A stretch of 40,786 nucleotides of DNA. It comes from Gemmatimonas sp. GTDB taxonomy: Bacteria; Gemmatimonadota; Gemmatimonadetes; Gemmatimonadales; Gemmatimonadaceae. Where the stretch lies: positions 1-40,786 of the forward strand of contig JAJKIR010000190.1 in the NCBI GenBank assembly GCA_021154325.1, read 5' to 3'. Positions within the stretch are counted from its first letter, which is position 1. The number at the start of each line of letters is the position of its first letter. The notes beneath the pieces are model-generated. The model made no database searches. It was given only the letters and a program-made list of their open reading frames with translations, and was not told the origin of the DNA. Made by a program: the position numbers and the translations under genes. Shown piece by piece: positions 10,457 through 17,672 of the stretch.

Positions 10457-11597
10457 GCCCTGAGCCTCCACTGACGCGCCGCTCGTACCGACGCAGGTAT
10501 TCCGCCGCCGCGTCAGCGACCGCGCTCGCAATCGCGGTCTGGCGACGTCCGTCGGTGAGATATGCCGCCTCGGCCGGGTTCGTGCCGAAGCCGATCTCGA
10601 CGAGCACCGCCGGCATGAACGCGGTTACGAGGACCCTAAACCCCGCTTGCTTCACACCGCGGCTCGGGCCGGGATGCATGGTGCCGAGATGTTCCTGAAC
10701 GAGCTCCGCCAGCTCCGACGATTCGCGCAGGTGCTCGTTCTGTTTCATGTCGCTGAGAATGTAGCTCAGTGCGTCATCCTTCGAGACGCTGGTTCCCGTC
10801 TCGAATCGGACGGACTCGTTCTCCATCTGTTCGACGCGGCGGGCGTCCTCCGTCTTCGCCTCGGCAAGGAAGTACGTCTCGAAGCCCCGGGCAGCCGGCG
10901 GATCCTTCCAGCCGAGATTGGCGGCGTTGACGTGCACGGAGATGAAGATGTCGCCACCCGCCTGGTTTGCGATCTTGCCGCGGTCAGAGAGCGCGATGAG
11001 GGTGTCCGTCGTGCGGGTGTAGAGGACCCGGAGACCGCGCGCCTTGAGCTCCGCGCCCAGCTTCTTGGCAACGGCAAGGGTGACGTCCTTTTCGTAGATG
11101 CTAATCGGGTGTCCGATCGGGCCCTTCATCCCGTTATCCGGACCGCCGTGGCCCGCGTCCACGACGACGAGCCGCGGCTTCGGCTTCGGCGCCGTTGCGC
11201 GCGTGAAGATCACCAGCTGCCGGGCCGCCGCATCCCAGCGAAGGTTGGGCGCCATACTCGGCAGGAGCTCGGAGACCAGCTGCAGCGGAACGAAGAGATT
11301 ATGCTCACGGAGCCGAGGCGGCGTCGCGAGCGGTAGCACCTGCCCCGCGACCATCGCGCTCGGAACGCCGATCTCGAGCTCGAAGGTCGTGCCAGCGATG
11401 GTGAGCCGATAGTGACCTGCCGCCCCTGGGGTGACGCTGACAGGGAGCAGTGGTGCCAACATCTCTGGCCGCAGCAGCGGACCGGCACTGTCGGGGATGA
11501 GCGGTACTCGCTCGGTGGCCGTGGCAGTCCGGACGGTGAGCGTGCCGCCGCTCGCGGCTGCGCGCAGCTGGAGCCCGAGGAGCAACGCGATCAGCAT
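10443..11597 (-). CDS. N-acetylmuramoyl-L-alanine amidase (Amidase_3), exported
   Basis: A zinc hydrolase that cleaves the MurNAc-L-Ala bond of peptidoglycan, in cell separation or remodelling. 384 residues: a short hydrophobic N-terminus (about 1-15, likely signal peptide), a copper-amine-oxidase-like or AMIN-like region (about 20-130), then the Amidase_3 catalytic domain. The domain starts at VVVDAGHGG (first zinc His), continues through a Glu in YEKDV and SVHVNA (second His), and ends with VLVEIGFGTN (catalytic Glu). It starts 4 nt after smpB. The pairing with smpB and pyrimidine genes appears operonic and not functional. Confidence 0.9.
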   Translation of the reverse strand: MLIALLLGLQLRAAASGGTLTVRTATATERVPLIPDSAGPLLRPEMLAPLLPVSVTPGAAGHYRLTIAGTTFELEIGVPSAMVAGQVLPLATPPRLREHNLFVPLQLVSELLPSMAPNLRWDAAARQLVIFTRATAPKPKPRLVVVDAGHGGPDNGMKGPIGHPISIYEKDVTLAVAKKLGAELKARGLRVLYTRTTDTLIALSDRGKIANQAGGDIFISVHVNAANLGWKDPPAARGFETYFLAEAKTEDARRVEQMENESVRFETGTSVSKDDALSYILSDMKQNEHLRESSELAELVQEHLGTMHPGPSRGVKQAGFRVLVTAFMPAVLVEIGFGTNPAEAAYLTDGRRQTAIASAVADAAAEYLRRYERRVSGGSGRDER

Positions 11598-11601
11598 CTA
11601 C

Positions 11602-12075
11602 TCAACGTGAGCGGATGGCGCGCGCCATCTCGCGCTCGGCATCGCGGCGCTTCGTCGTCTCGCGCTTGTCGTGCAGCTTCTTTCCCTTCCCGAGCGCCAG
11701 CATCACCTTCGCCACTCCCTTCCTGAAGTAGAGCTCCAGTGGAATCAAGGTCAGCCCCTCGCGCTCCACGGATCCGATGAGACGACGGATTTCCTTACGG
11801 TGGAGCAACAGCTTGCGGGTGCGCTCGGGCTCGTGATTCGCGTAACCGCCGCGCTCGTACGGCGAGATGTGCATGTTGAGGAGAAAGATCTCGCCGTCGC
11901 GGACGATGCCGTACGCATCGCCGATGTTCGCCCGGCCGTCGCGGAGGGATTTCACTTCCGTGCCGGTGAGCACGATCCCCGCTTCCCATGTGTCGAGAAT
12001 CTCGTAGTCGAATCGAGCGCGCTTGTTGCGCGCGATCGAGACCTTGTCGGTCGGTCGCTCGGAGTCCTTGGTCAT
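11602..12075 (-). CDS. smpB: SsrA (tmRNA)-binding protein
   Basis: 157 residues. It binds tmRNA and delivers it to stalled ribosomes in trans-translation. Family features: NKRARFDYEILDTWEAGIVL near the start, TEVKSLRDG, NMHISPYERGGYANHEPERTRKLLLHRKEI, and a basic tail GKGKKLHDKRETTKRRD that enters the mRNA channel. The ATG at 12075 is the natural start. No tmRNA gene was seen in the window. Divergent from the tRNA-Leu gene across a 138-nt gap. Confidence 0.97.
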   Translation of the reverse strand: MTKDSERPTDKVSIARNKRARFDYEILDTWEAGIVLTGTEVKSLRDGRANIGDAYGIVRDGEIFLLNMHISPYERGGYANHEPERTRKLLLHRKEIRRLIGSVEREGLTLIPLELYFRKGVAKVMLALGKGKKLHDKRETTKRRDAEREMARAIRSR

Positions 12076-12174
12076 CGATGATGGCCTGGGCGGGCCGGGG
12101 CCGCCGGCGGGCGTCGGATGGAGTACGACGCCGCAAGTTAGGCCGCGCTCCGATCACGAGCAACACGCGCCGCG

Positions 12175-12203
12175 TTGACCGAGCCGTAGGCGCCGTTTAA
12201 TCT
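12175..12203 (+). promoter_or_regulatory. Promoter of the tRNA-Leu gene
   Basis: TTGACC (12175-12180; 5 of 6 to the -35 consensus) is followed by TTTAAT at 12196 (15-nt spacing) or TAATCT at 12198 (17-nt spacing). The first tRNA base is at 12214, consistent with a very short leader. Read by eye. Confidence 0.55.
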
Positions 12204-12213
12204 TCGAGACTTC

Positions 12214-12297
12214 GCCGAAGTGGTGGAACTGGTAGACGCGCTGGCTTCAGGAGCCAGTGGGTGCAAGCCCGTGGGGGTTCGAGTCCCCCCTTCGGCA
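12214..12297 (+). tRNA. tRNA-Leu, anticodon CAG
   Basis: 84 nt. The 7-bp acceptor stem gccgaag/cttcggc has discriminator A. D-loop with GGTGGAACTGGTAGACGCG, anticodon stem ctggc/gccag with loop ttcagga (anticodon CAG, reads CUG), a long class-II variable arm, and T-arm gggggttcgagtccccc. The long variable arm and anticodon fix Leu. The 3' CCA is not encoded. Preceded by a promoter and followed 39 nt later by a terminator. Confidence 0.97.
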
Positions 12298-12301
12298 CTC
12301 C

Positions 12302-12329
12302 GGGCAGAGGGTTGCGGGCAGAGGGTGGA
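12302..12329. repeat. Heptamer repeat array, left half of an inverted pair
   Basis: Four 7-nt units: gggcaga, gggttgc, gggcaga, gggtgga. The related inverted array lies at 12383-12417 on the other side of the terminator hairpin. Same 7-nt period as the arrays at 5125 and 36191, with different unit sequences. Confidence 0.6.
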
Positions 12330-12336
12330 AACTGCG

Positions 12337-12367
12337 AAGGCCAGCGAATTCATCGCTGGCCTTTTTT
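12337..12367 (+). terminator. Strong Rho-independent terminator after tRNA-Leu
   Basis: A perfect 11-bp stem, aaggccagcga / tcgctggcctt (12337-12347 with 12353-12363), 5-nt loop, then a T6 run to 12367. Downstream of the plus-strand tRNA gene. The minus-strand gene at 12402-12956 ends on the other side, but the T-run favours the plus strand. Confidence 0.9.
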
Positions 12368-12382
12368 ATCTCTCCGCTCTCT

Positions 12383-12417
12383 ACCCTCTGCTCTCAACTC
12401 GCTACCCTCTGCTCAAA
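12383..12417. repeat. Heptamer repeat array, right half of an inverted pair
   Basis: Units accctct, gctctca, actcgct, accctct, gctcaaa in strict 7-nt register; accctct recurs at exactly 21 nt. The last codons and stop of the minus-strand gene at 12402 lie within it, so that gene terminates in repeat DNA. Confidence 0.6.
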
Positions 12418-12956
12418 GCCGATGGCGGCACGTTTTCCGGCAGCGACACCTTGCCGAAGGTGTCACGGAGCGCGGTATTCGCCTCCGCGAGGTATTCGCC
12501 AAGGAGCTCGCCACCCCGCGTGATGTGCTCGTCGACTTGGCGGAAGGAGCCGCCGGCGAACGCAAATAGCGTCTGGCCGAGGCGAGCACCGGTGGCGGCG
12601 CCGGCTCGCGCCGCGAGCGCGTCGCGATACGCGCTCAGGCGCGCGTTGAACTGACGCTCGGCGATCTCCTGCATCTCCGGCGCGACCTGGGGATCGTGCG
12701 CGGTGGCGTCTGCGAGGGCGCGCGCAACCAGCGAACCGGTGCGATCGTCGAGCGCGTCGCGCTCCGCCGTGATCAATCCGAGAGCGCGCCGTGCATAACG
12801 AAGCTCCCACCGGGAGTGGTCGGTATCGCCATGGGTCGCCGTTCCGGCGAGCCAGCGGACGTCGTCATCGGACGGCTCGGCGAGCAAACGCTCGACAAAA
12901 CGCTGCGCCTTGCGCTGAAACTCGCGCTCACTGCGCCAGCGCGCGAATAACGTCAT
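12402..12956 (-). CDS. Conserved-looking hypothetical protein, 184 aa
   Basis: Not recognised. 184 residues, Arg/Ala-rich and mostly helical, with no signal peptide, membrane segment or catalytic motif. It begins MTLFARWRSEREFQRKAQRF and contains a long stretch compatible with helical bundles (residues 30-150). It lies 22 nt downstream of the Rrf2 regulator on the same strand, so it may be co-transcribed. Codon use is like its neighbours. The last three codons and stop (Ser-Arg-Gly-stop) are supplied by a heptamer repeat array, so the natural C-terminus may have been changed by the repeat. Confidence 0.7.
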   Translation of the reverse strand: MTLFARWRSEREFQRKAQRFVERLLAEPSDDDVRWLAGTATHGDTDHSRWELRYARRALGLITAERDALDDRTGSLVARALADATAHDPQVAPEMQEIAERQFNARLSAYRDALAARAGAATGARLGQTLFAFAGGSFRQVDEHITRGGELLGEYLAEANTALRDTFGKVSLPENVPPSALSRG

Positions 12957-12978
12957 AATATGAAGTTCTGCGTACGAC

Positions 12979-13482
12979 TCAGCCGCCGAGGACGGGTAGC
13001 GCGTGGCGGCCGGCGGGAACGGCTGGAGCGAGTGACCGGTCGGGGAGCCCGACGAGCGTTCGGACCATGCTCTCCTCGTGCAGCAGATCGGAGAGACGAA
13101 TTCCCTCGAGAACGTCGTCGATCTTCTGCTGCAGAAGCTGCCAGACGGGCCTGATGCTGCAGGTGTGCGACGCCGAGCAGCGCTCCTCGCCGACAGGATG
13201 CGAGACGCAGTGCAGGTCGAACGTCGTGTTCTCCGACGCCGCGATCACCGCGCGAATGGAGATCGTGTTCGCCTCACGCGACAACTCGTAGCCACCGCGT
13301 GCGCCGCGCGTACTTCGCACGATCTCGGCCCGTCGCAACCGCAGCAAGATCTGCTCGACGTAGTCCACGGGCAGGCGCTCGCGAGCGGCGATGTCACGGC
13401 CGGTGATCGGCCCCTCCTCGGCGCGTCGCGCGAGGTGAAGGGCGCAGATGACGCCGTACTCGGCCAGAGTGGTGATGCGCAC
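12979..13482 (-). CDS. Rrf2-family transcriptional regulator with probable Fe-S cluster
   Basis: 167 residues. An N-terminal winged helix (about 1-75; MRITTLAEYGVICALHLA and STRGARGGYELSRE are typical of Rrf2) is followed by three cysteines, C92, C102 and C108. IscR and NsrR have three Cys in this place with 5-residue gaps; here the first gap is 9 residues and the second 5. A [2Fe-2S] or [4Fe-4S] cluster sensing iron-sulfur status, NO or redox is likely by family. It lies 46 nt downstream of aspA, in a run with trxB and an AhpD-like redox protein, so a redox-stress role is plausible. The target is not shown by the sequence. Confidence 0.88.
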   Translation of the reverse strand: MRITTLAEYGVICALHLARRAEEGPITGRDIAARERLPVDYVEQILLRLRRAEIVRSTRGARGGYELSREANTISIRAVIAASENTTFDLHCVSHPVGEERCSASHTCSIRPVWQLLQQKIDDVLEGIRLSDLLHEESMVRTLVGLPDRSLAPAVPAGRHALPVLGG

Positions 13483-13528
13483 GATTGGACGTTATGCCTC
13501 AGCGCACGAAGTTACAAGGTCGACGAGC

Positions 13529-14956
13529 TCAACCGGCGGCGACGGCGCCATGTGCTCCGCCGGGAACGCCGATCTCGGTCATCTTCCGAAGATCCAGCAC
13601 TTCGTCGATCTGTTCGTCGGGGAGCACGTGCTTCTGCTTCACGAGGTCGCGGATGAGAATGTTCTCCTTCACCGATTCCTTGCTTAGCTCGGCCGCGCGC
13701 GCATATCCAATTTGCGGCGCGAGCGCCGTCGCGAGAGCCGCTGAACGCTCGACCCAGTACGCGCACATGTCCCGATGCGCTTCGATGCCCTTTACGCAGC
13801 GCTCGGTGAGTACGGTGGCGGCGTTTGTGAGAATCCGCGTCGCGAGCAGCACGTTGAACGCGATGACGGGCATCATGACGTTGAGCTCGAGCTGGCCGTG
13901 CTCGGAGGCGACGGCTACGGTGGCATCGAGCCCGATCACCTGGAAGCAGACCTGATTGACCATCTCAGGAATCGACGGATTGACCTTTCCGGGCATGATG
14001 GATGATCCCGGCTGGACGGCCGGTAGCTTGATCTCGTCGATGCCAGTGCGCGGACCCATGACCATGAGGCGGAGATCACTTACGATCTTGCTTAAATCGA
14101 TCGCCAGCACCTTGAGCGCGGAACTGAACCCGGCGACGTCGCCCATGCTCTGCATGAGCTGAATACGATCGCGGCCGACGCGGAGGTCGAGTCCCGTTAT
14201 GCGCTTCAGGTGCTGGATCATCAGCGCGGGATACTGCGGCTCCACGGTGACGCCGGTACCCACAGCGCTGCCACCGATGCCGAGGTCGCGGAGGTAATCT
14301 GCGGCTTCCTTCACCCGCCGTATGCCGCGCTCGATGGAGCCTGCGTACGCCGTGAATTCCTGGCCGAGCCGGATGGGCATCGCGTCCTGTAGATGCGTGC
14401 GGCCGGCCTTGACGATGTCGTCGAATTCGCGCCCCTTCGAGGCGAGCGCGCTGCGCAGCGAGTCGAACGCCGTGAGAAGCCCGTCGAGCTGCGAGAGACA
14501 CGCGAGACGAATGTTCGTTGGAATCGTGTCGTTCGTGCTCTGTGCGATGTTGACGTGATCGTTCGGATGCACGGGCTTGTACTCGCCGCGTTTTCCGCCG
14601 AGCAGCTCGTTCGCACGATTGGCGAGCACCTCGTTCACGTTCATGTTGTGCGACGTACCGGCTCCGGCCTGATATGGATCGACGACAAACTGATCCATGT
14701 GCTTTCCGTTCAGCACCTCGTCCGCCGCGGCGACGATCGCGTCCGCGAGCCGGGCGTCGAGACGACCGGTTTCCTTGTGCGTGAGCGCCGCCGCTTTCTT
14801 GATCCAGACCTGTGCGATCACGAAGGGCGCGAGTGGCTTGAGGCCGCTGATTGGGAAGTTCTGAACCGCGCGGAGCGTCTGCACGCCATAGAGTGCGTCG
14901 GCGGGGACCTCGAGTGTGCCGAGGGGATCTTTTTCGGTACGGGTGGCAGCGGTCAT
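13529..14956 (-). CDS. aspA: Aspartate ammonia-lyase
   Basis: Converts L-aspartate to fumarate and ammonia. 475 residues of the fumarase/aspartase superfamily. It follows AspA more than FumC: PADALYGVQTLRAVQNFPISG at the start, VVDPYQAGAGTSHNMN, NPNDHVNIAQSTND-like segment, and the superfamily signature GSSIMPGKVNP, whose flexible loop carries the catalytic Ser. The upstream gene (AhpD-like) ends 31 nt before the start. It contains one of the few TTA codons outside the GCCTAACG motif (near 14093). Confidence 0.93.
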   Translation of the reverse strand: MTAATRTEKDPLGTLEVPADALYGVQTLRAVQNFPISGLKPLAPFVIAQVWIKKAAALTHKETGRLDARLADAIVAAADEVLNGKHMDQFVVDPYQAGAGTSHNMNVNEVLANRANELLGGKRGEYKPVHPNDHVNIAQSTNDTIPTNIRLACLSQLDGLLTAFDSLRSALASKGREFDDIVKAGRTHLQDAMPIRLGQEFTAYAGSIERGIRRVKEAADYLRDLGIGGSAVGTGVTVEPQYPALMIQHLKRITGLDLRVGRDRIQLMQSMGDVAGFSSALKVLAIDLSKIVSDLRLMVMGPRTGIDEIKLPAVQPGSSIMPGKVNPSIPEMVNQVCFQVIGLDATVAVASEHGQLELNVMMPVIAFNVLLATRILTNAATVLTERCVKGIEAHRDMCAYWVERSAALATALAPQIGYARAAELSKESVKENILIRDLVKQKHVLPDEQIDEVLDLRKMTEIGVPGGAHGAVAAG

Positions 14957-14987
14957 GAGAGTCGAAGAGAGAGAGCGCGGAGCGCCG

Positions 14988-15554
14988 TCATTTGGTCGGC
15001 GGAATGTCGAGCGCGACCGCGAAGCGATTGAAGTAATTGAACAGGCTGATCACGCCAATGATCTCGATGAGCTCGCCGGCACTCCAGTGCCGCTCGAGCT
15101 CCGAGTAGAGCGCCGGTGGAATTTCGCCCCGATCGCTCGTCATCGTCTCTGCGGCGCGGAGAGCTAAGCGCCACGAGTCCTCGAATCCGCTGAGATCGGC
15201 CCGAGCGAGCGCCGCGATCTGCTCCGGTGTCGCGCCCAGCCGCCTTGCCAAGGCGGTGTGAGAAGCCAGTCAATATTCGCAATTGTTGATCTGCGAGACG
15301 CGAACCGACAGCAGCTCTTTCAACAGCCGCGACACGTCACCCTCTTCCATGACGGCTCGCATGTGCTCGGCCAATGTGCGTGTGATCGCGGGGCGGTGCG
15401 CGGCGACACGGAAGAGGTTCGGCACCTTTCCGCGCTCGTCGATGAATCGCTGGAAGGACTCGCGAAGCTGGGGGTCGCCGCGCATTGCGTCCTCGGCGCT
15501 CAAGCGAGCAATCCGCGGTTCGCGATCGGGTGACCTCGGCGGAAGTTCGGTCAT
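14988..15554 (-). CDS. AhpD-like/carboxymuconolactone-decarboxylase-fold protein with in-frame UGA, predicted selenoprotein (CxxU)
   Basis: One frame of 189 codons interrupted only by a TGA at codon 95 (15270-15272). Both sides are clearly one protein: VSQINNCEY before and LASHTALARRLGATPEQ after, the usual AhpD/peroxidase-related CxxC context with the second Cys replaced by UGA. Using M. tuberculosis AhpD as guide (Glu118, Cys130, Cys133, His137), the residues here are Glu80, Cys92, UGA95 and His99 with identical spacing, so the UGA sits at the peroxidatic Cys. A SECIS-like hairpin follows. The ATG at 15554 lies just after the upstream stop. trxB lies three genes upstream in the same run. 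Family knowledge: AhpD-like selenoproteins are known from bacterial selenoproteome surveys. Alternatives are a nonsense mutation or sequencing error, but an exact hit on the redox Cys makes these less likely. selA, selB, selC and selD are not in the window. Confidence 0.8.
15240..15269 (-). promoter_or_regulatory. Candidate bacterial SECIS element
   Basis: Directly after the UGA (minus strand), 13 nt lead to a perfect 7-bp stem CCGCCTT/AAGGCGG (15256-15250 with 15246-15240) closed by the loop GGC. The apical loop begins with G at 20 nt beyond the UGA. Bacterial SECIS elements have a G in the first two loop positions and about 16-37 nt between UGA and loop, so this fits. The hairpin also codes for TALARR, so chance cannot be excluded by eye. 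Confidence 0.65.
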
Positions 15555-15558
15555 GAGA

Positions 15559-16035
15559 TCATTGGCGCGGCGGTACGGCGCGTACGGCGAGCGTGAGTGC
15601 GACGATCGCCGCGAGCATGGCGAGGCCAAGCCATCCAACGCTTATCGCGTGCAGGCGGCCAAAGGCGACGCGCCGCGGATCGTCAGCGGCGAGGGCATCG
15701 AGTGGAACACCGATGGCCGTGCGGAGTCGATCGATCCGCGTGCCGACGACGAGCTGCGCGAGAGCGCAGGCCAGGGCGGCGACGGCGCCCGCGGCGCTGC
15801 GTCCCCACGCTCCCGTGCGCCCGACGATGTCGAGCACCACAATGAGCGAACCGGTCACGACCCCGGCGTAGAAGATCACCGGCAGGACGCGTCCGACGAG
15901 CGCGCCAGCGAGTGAGCGCGACGGGAGTACCGCGAAGGCCGCGGGCGCAACGACCACGGTGAAGAGAAACGCGGCGCCGATCCACAGCGCGAGCAGCAAC
16001 GTCTCGGTGATCGGCACGCCCGCGCGCATTGTCAT
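15559..16035 (-). CDS. DUF4149/TMEM205-like integral membrane protein
   Basis: 158 residues with about four hydrophobic segments (roughly 10-35, 50-70, 80-100, 130-152). Short charged loops include GTRIDRLRTAIG and a conserved-looking FGRLHAISVGW before the last helix, as in DUF4149 proteins. Function unknown in the family. The start overlaps the metallo-hydrolase stop by 4 nt (ATGA), and the end lies 4 nt from the start of the AhpD-like gene, so the three are almost certainly co-transcribed. Confidence 0.75.
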   Translation of the reverse strand: MTMRAGVPITETLLLALWIGAAFLFTVVVAPAAFAVLPSRSLAGALVGRVLPVIFYAGVVTGSLIVVLDIVGRTGAWGRSAAGAVAALACALAQLVVGTRIDRLRTAIGVPLDALAADDPRRVAFGRLHAISVGWLGLAMLAAIVALTLAVRAVPPRQ

Positions 16036-16673
16036 CGCCTGACGACGCGCGCAACGCCAGTGAGAAACGGATTCGTCGCGCGCTCCTGACCAATGGAAGT
16101 CGCCGGACCGTGCCCGGGATATACGAGTGTCTCTTCAGGGAGAGCGGCAACGCGCTCCAGCGACTCCGTCATGCGCTCCGGATCAGAGAGCGGAAGATCG
16201 GTGCGGCCGATCGAGCCGGCGAAGAGCAGATCGCCGCCGAGCATGCAGCCCTGCCTAACGAACGCGACGTGCCCCGGCGCGTGCCCGGGCACATGGAGGA
16301 CGTCGAAGTCCAGCGAACCGACGGACACGACGTCACCCTCGGCAAGTTCATGATCGGGTGCTGGCGGCTGCTCGAAGGCGAGGCCGTAGACAGCGGCCTG
16401 CATCGCGCCGCGCTCATACAGCGGCTGATCAGCCGGATGGAGATAGATCGGCACGTCCCACGCGCGCTTCACGCCGGCGATCGCGCCGATATGGTCGATG
16501 TGCGCGTGCGTGAGCCAGATCGCGTCCAGCGTTGCCCCGGACGCGCGCACCATCTCGATGAGTTGCTCCGCTTCCGCGCCGGGATCCACGAGCACGGCGC
16601 GGCGGGTGACCGGATCAACGACGAGATAACTGTTCTCCTGGAACGCACCCACTGTGCGCCAATCGACCTTCAT
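16032..16673 (-). CDS. Metallo-beta-lactamase-fold hydrolase (glyoxalase II-like)
   Basis: 213 residues. The metal motif THAHIDH (H56, H58, D60, H61), then GHAPGH (H131), D148 in GGDLLF and the final PGHGP His give a complete two-metal site. The compact architecture resembles small glyoxalase II-like hydrolases (YcbL type) that hydrolyse S-lactoylglutathione or other thioesters. The exact substrate is not determined by sequence. It overlaps trxB and the DUF4149 gene by 4 nt each, a tight redox/detoxification operon. Val-Arg near residue 139 is encoded GTT AGG because a GCCTAACG motif lies there. Confidence 0.88.
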   Translation of the reverse strand: MKVDWRTVGAFQENSYLVVDPVTRRAVLVDPGAEAEQLIEMVRASGATLDAIWLTHAHIDHIGAIAGVKRAWDVPIYLHPADQPLYERGAMQAAVYGLAFEQPPAPDHELAEGDVVSVGSLDFDVLHVPGHAPGHVAFVRQGCMLGGDLLFAGSIGRTDLPLSDPERMTESLERVAALPEETLVYPGHGPATSIGQERATNPFLTGVARVVRR

Positions 16674-17659
16674 GCTGAGTAGCCTCCCGTGCCGATGATC
16701 TCCGGCACCTTTTCTCCGTCGGCAAGGCCCTTGAGATACTTCTCGACCGCGATCGCGGCGGTCGTTGCATCACCGACGGCTGTCGTCACCTGCCGCGTAA
16801 GCTGCGAGCGCAGGTCCCCCGCGGCGAAGAGTCCCGGGATCGACGTCTCCATCTTGTCGTCGGTGATGAGATAACCCATCTCGTCGTGTCGCGCGTGGTC
16901 GACGATGATTCCGGTGTTCGGGCGGAAGCCAACGAAGATGAAGATGCCCGTCGCGGCGAGATCGCGCTCCTCCCCCGTTCGCACGTTGCGGAGCTTGAGG
17001 TTGTTCACCAGTCCGTTGCCATCCGCCTCGATGGCGTCGACGACGCTGTCCCAGATGAGCTCAACCTTCGGATTCTCGAACAGCCGCGCCTGAAGAATCT
17101 TCGACGAGCGCAGCGTGTCGCGGCGATGTATCAGATAGACCTTGTCCGCATAACGAGTGAGGAAGTCTGCTTCCTCGGTCGCCGCGTCGCCGCCGCCGAC
17201 GACAGCAATCGTCTGCTTCTTGAAGAAGGCGCCGTCACAGATCGCGCAGTAGGACACGCCCTTCCCCGCATGTTCCAGCTCGCCTGGTATGCCGAGCTTC
17301 ACCGGTGTGCCGCCCGCGGTCACGATCACGGCCGGTGAGCGATACACGTCACCCTCGCTCGTTTCCGCATCGAACTGGCCGTCCTCGCGCTTGCGAACCG
17401 ACGTGACGTGAACGCCATTTCGGAACTCGGCCCCGAACTTCTTCGCGTGCGTCTCGAACTTCTCCGCGAGCTCGTATCCGAGGACGCGCTCAAAGCCCGG
17501 ATAGTCCTCGACAAGCTCGGTATTCAGCAGCTCGCCGCCCGGCGTGCCTCGCTCGAGGACGATGGCCTTCAGCATCGAGCGGCCGGCGTACAGCGCCGCG
17601 CACATTCCCGCGGGGCCGGCCCCGATGATCACCACATCGTAGGTGTGTGTCGTTCCCAT
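16670..17659 (-). CDS. trxB: Thioredoxin-disulfide reductase
   Basis: NADPH- and FAD-dependent reduction of thioredoxin. 329 residues: FAD motif VVIIGAGPAGM (9-19), redox-active C138-A-I-C141 in SYCAICDGAFF (CATC is more usual), NADPH motif VVGGGDAATEEADFL, and C-terminal GLFAAGDLRS. The frame is open further upstream, but the ATG at 17659 gives the family N-terminus. Upstream of the putative Sec-AhpD gene in the same operon, so it could supply its reductant directly or through thioredoxin (inference). Confidence 0.95.
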   Translation of the reverse strand: MGTTHTYDVVIIGAGPAGMCAALYAGRSMLKAIVLERGTPGGELLNTELVEDYPGFERVLGYELAEKFETHAKKFGAEFRNGVHVTSVRKREDGQFDAETSEGDVYRSPAVIVTAGGTPVKLGIPGELEHAGKGVSYCAICDGAFFKKQTIAVVGGGDAATEEADFLTRYADKVYLIHRRDTLRSSKILQARLFENPKVELIWDSVVDAIEADGNGLVNNLKLRNVRTGEERDLAATGIFIFVGFRPNTGIIVDHARHDEMGYLITDDKMETSIPGLFAAGDLRSQLTRQVTTAVGDATTAAIAVEKYLKGLADGEKVPEIIGTGGYSA

Positions 17660-17672
17660 GGACCTAATCTCA

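Noticed and set aside
12214..12417. tRNA-Leu as an integration site with attached element
   Set aside because: No integrase, no duplication of the tRNA 3' end, and both sides are housekeeping genes.
14988..15251. A separate short gene starting at TTG 15251
   Set aside because: It is in the same frame as the upstream part and carries only the C-terminal half of the AhpD fold, without the redox Cys; one protein with a UGA codon explains both pieces better.
15270..15554. AhpD-like gene as a frameshifted pseudogene
   Set aside because: No frame change is needed, codon use is normal on both sides, and the only interruption falls on the redox Cys.
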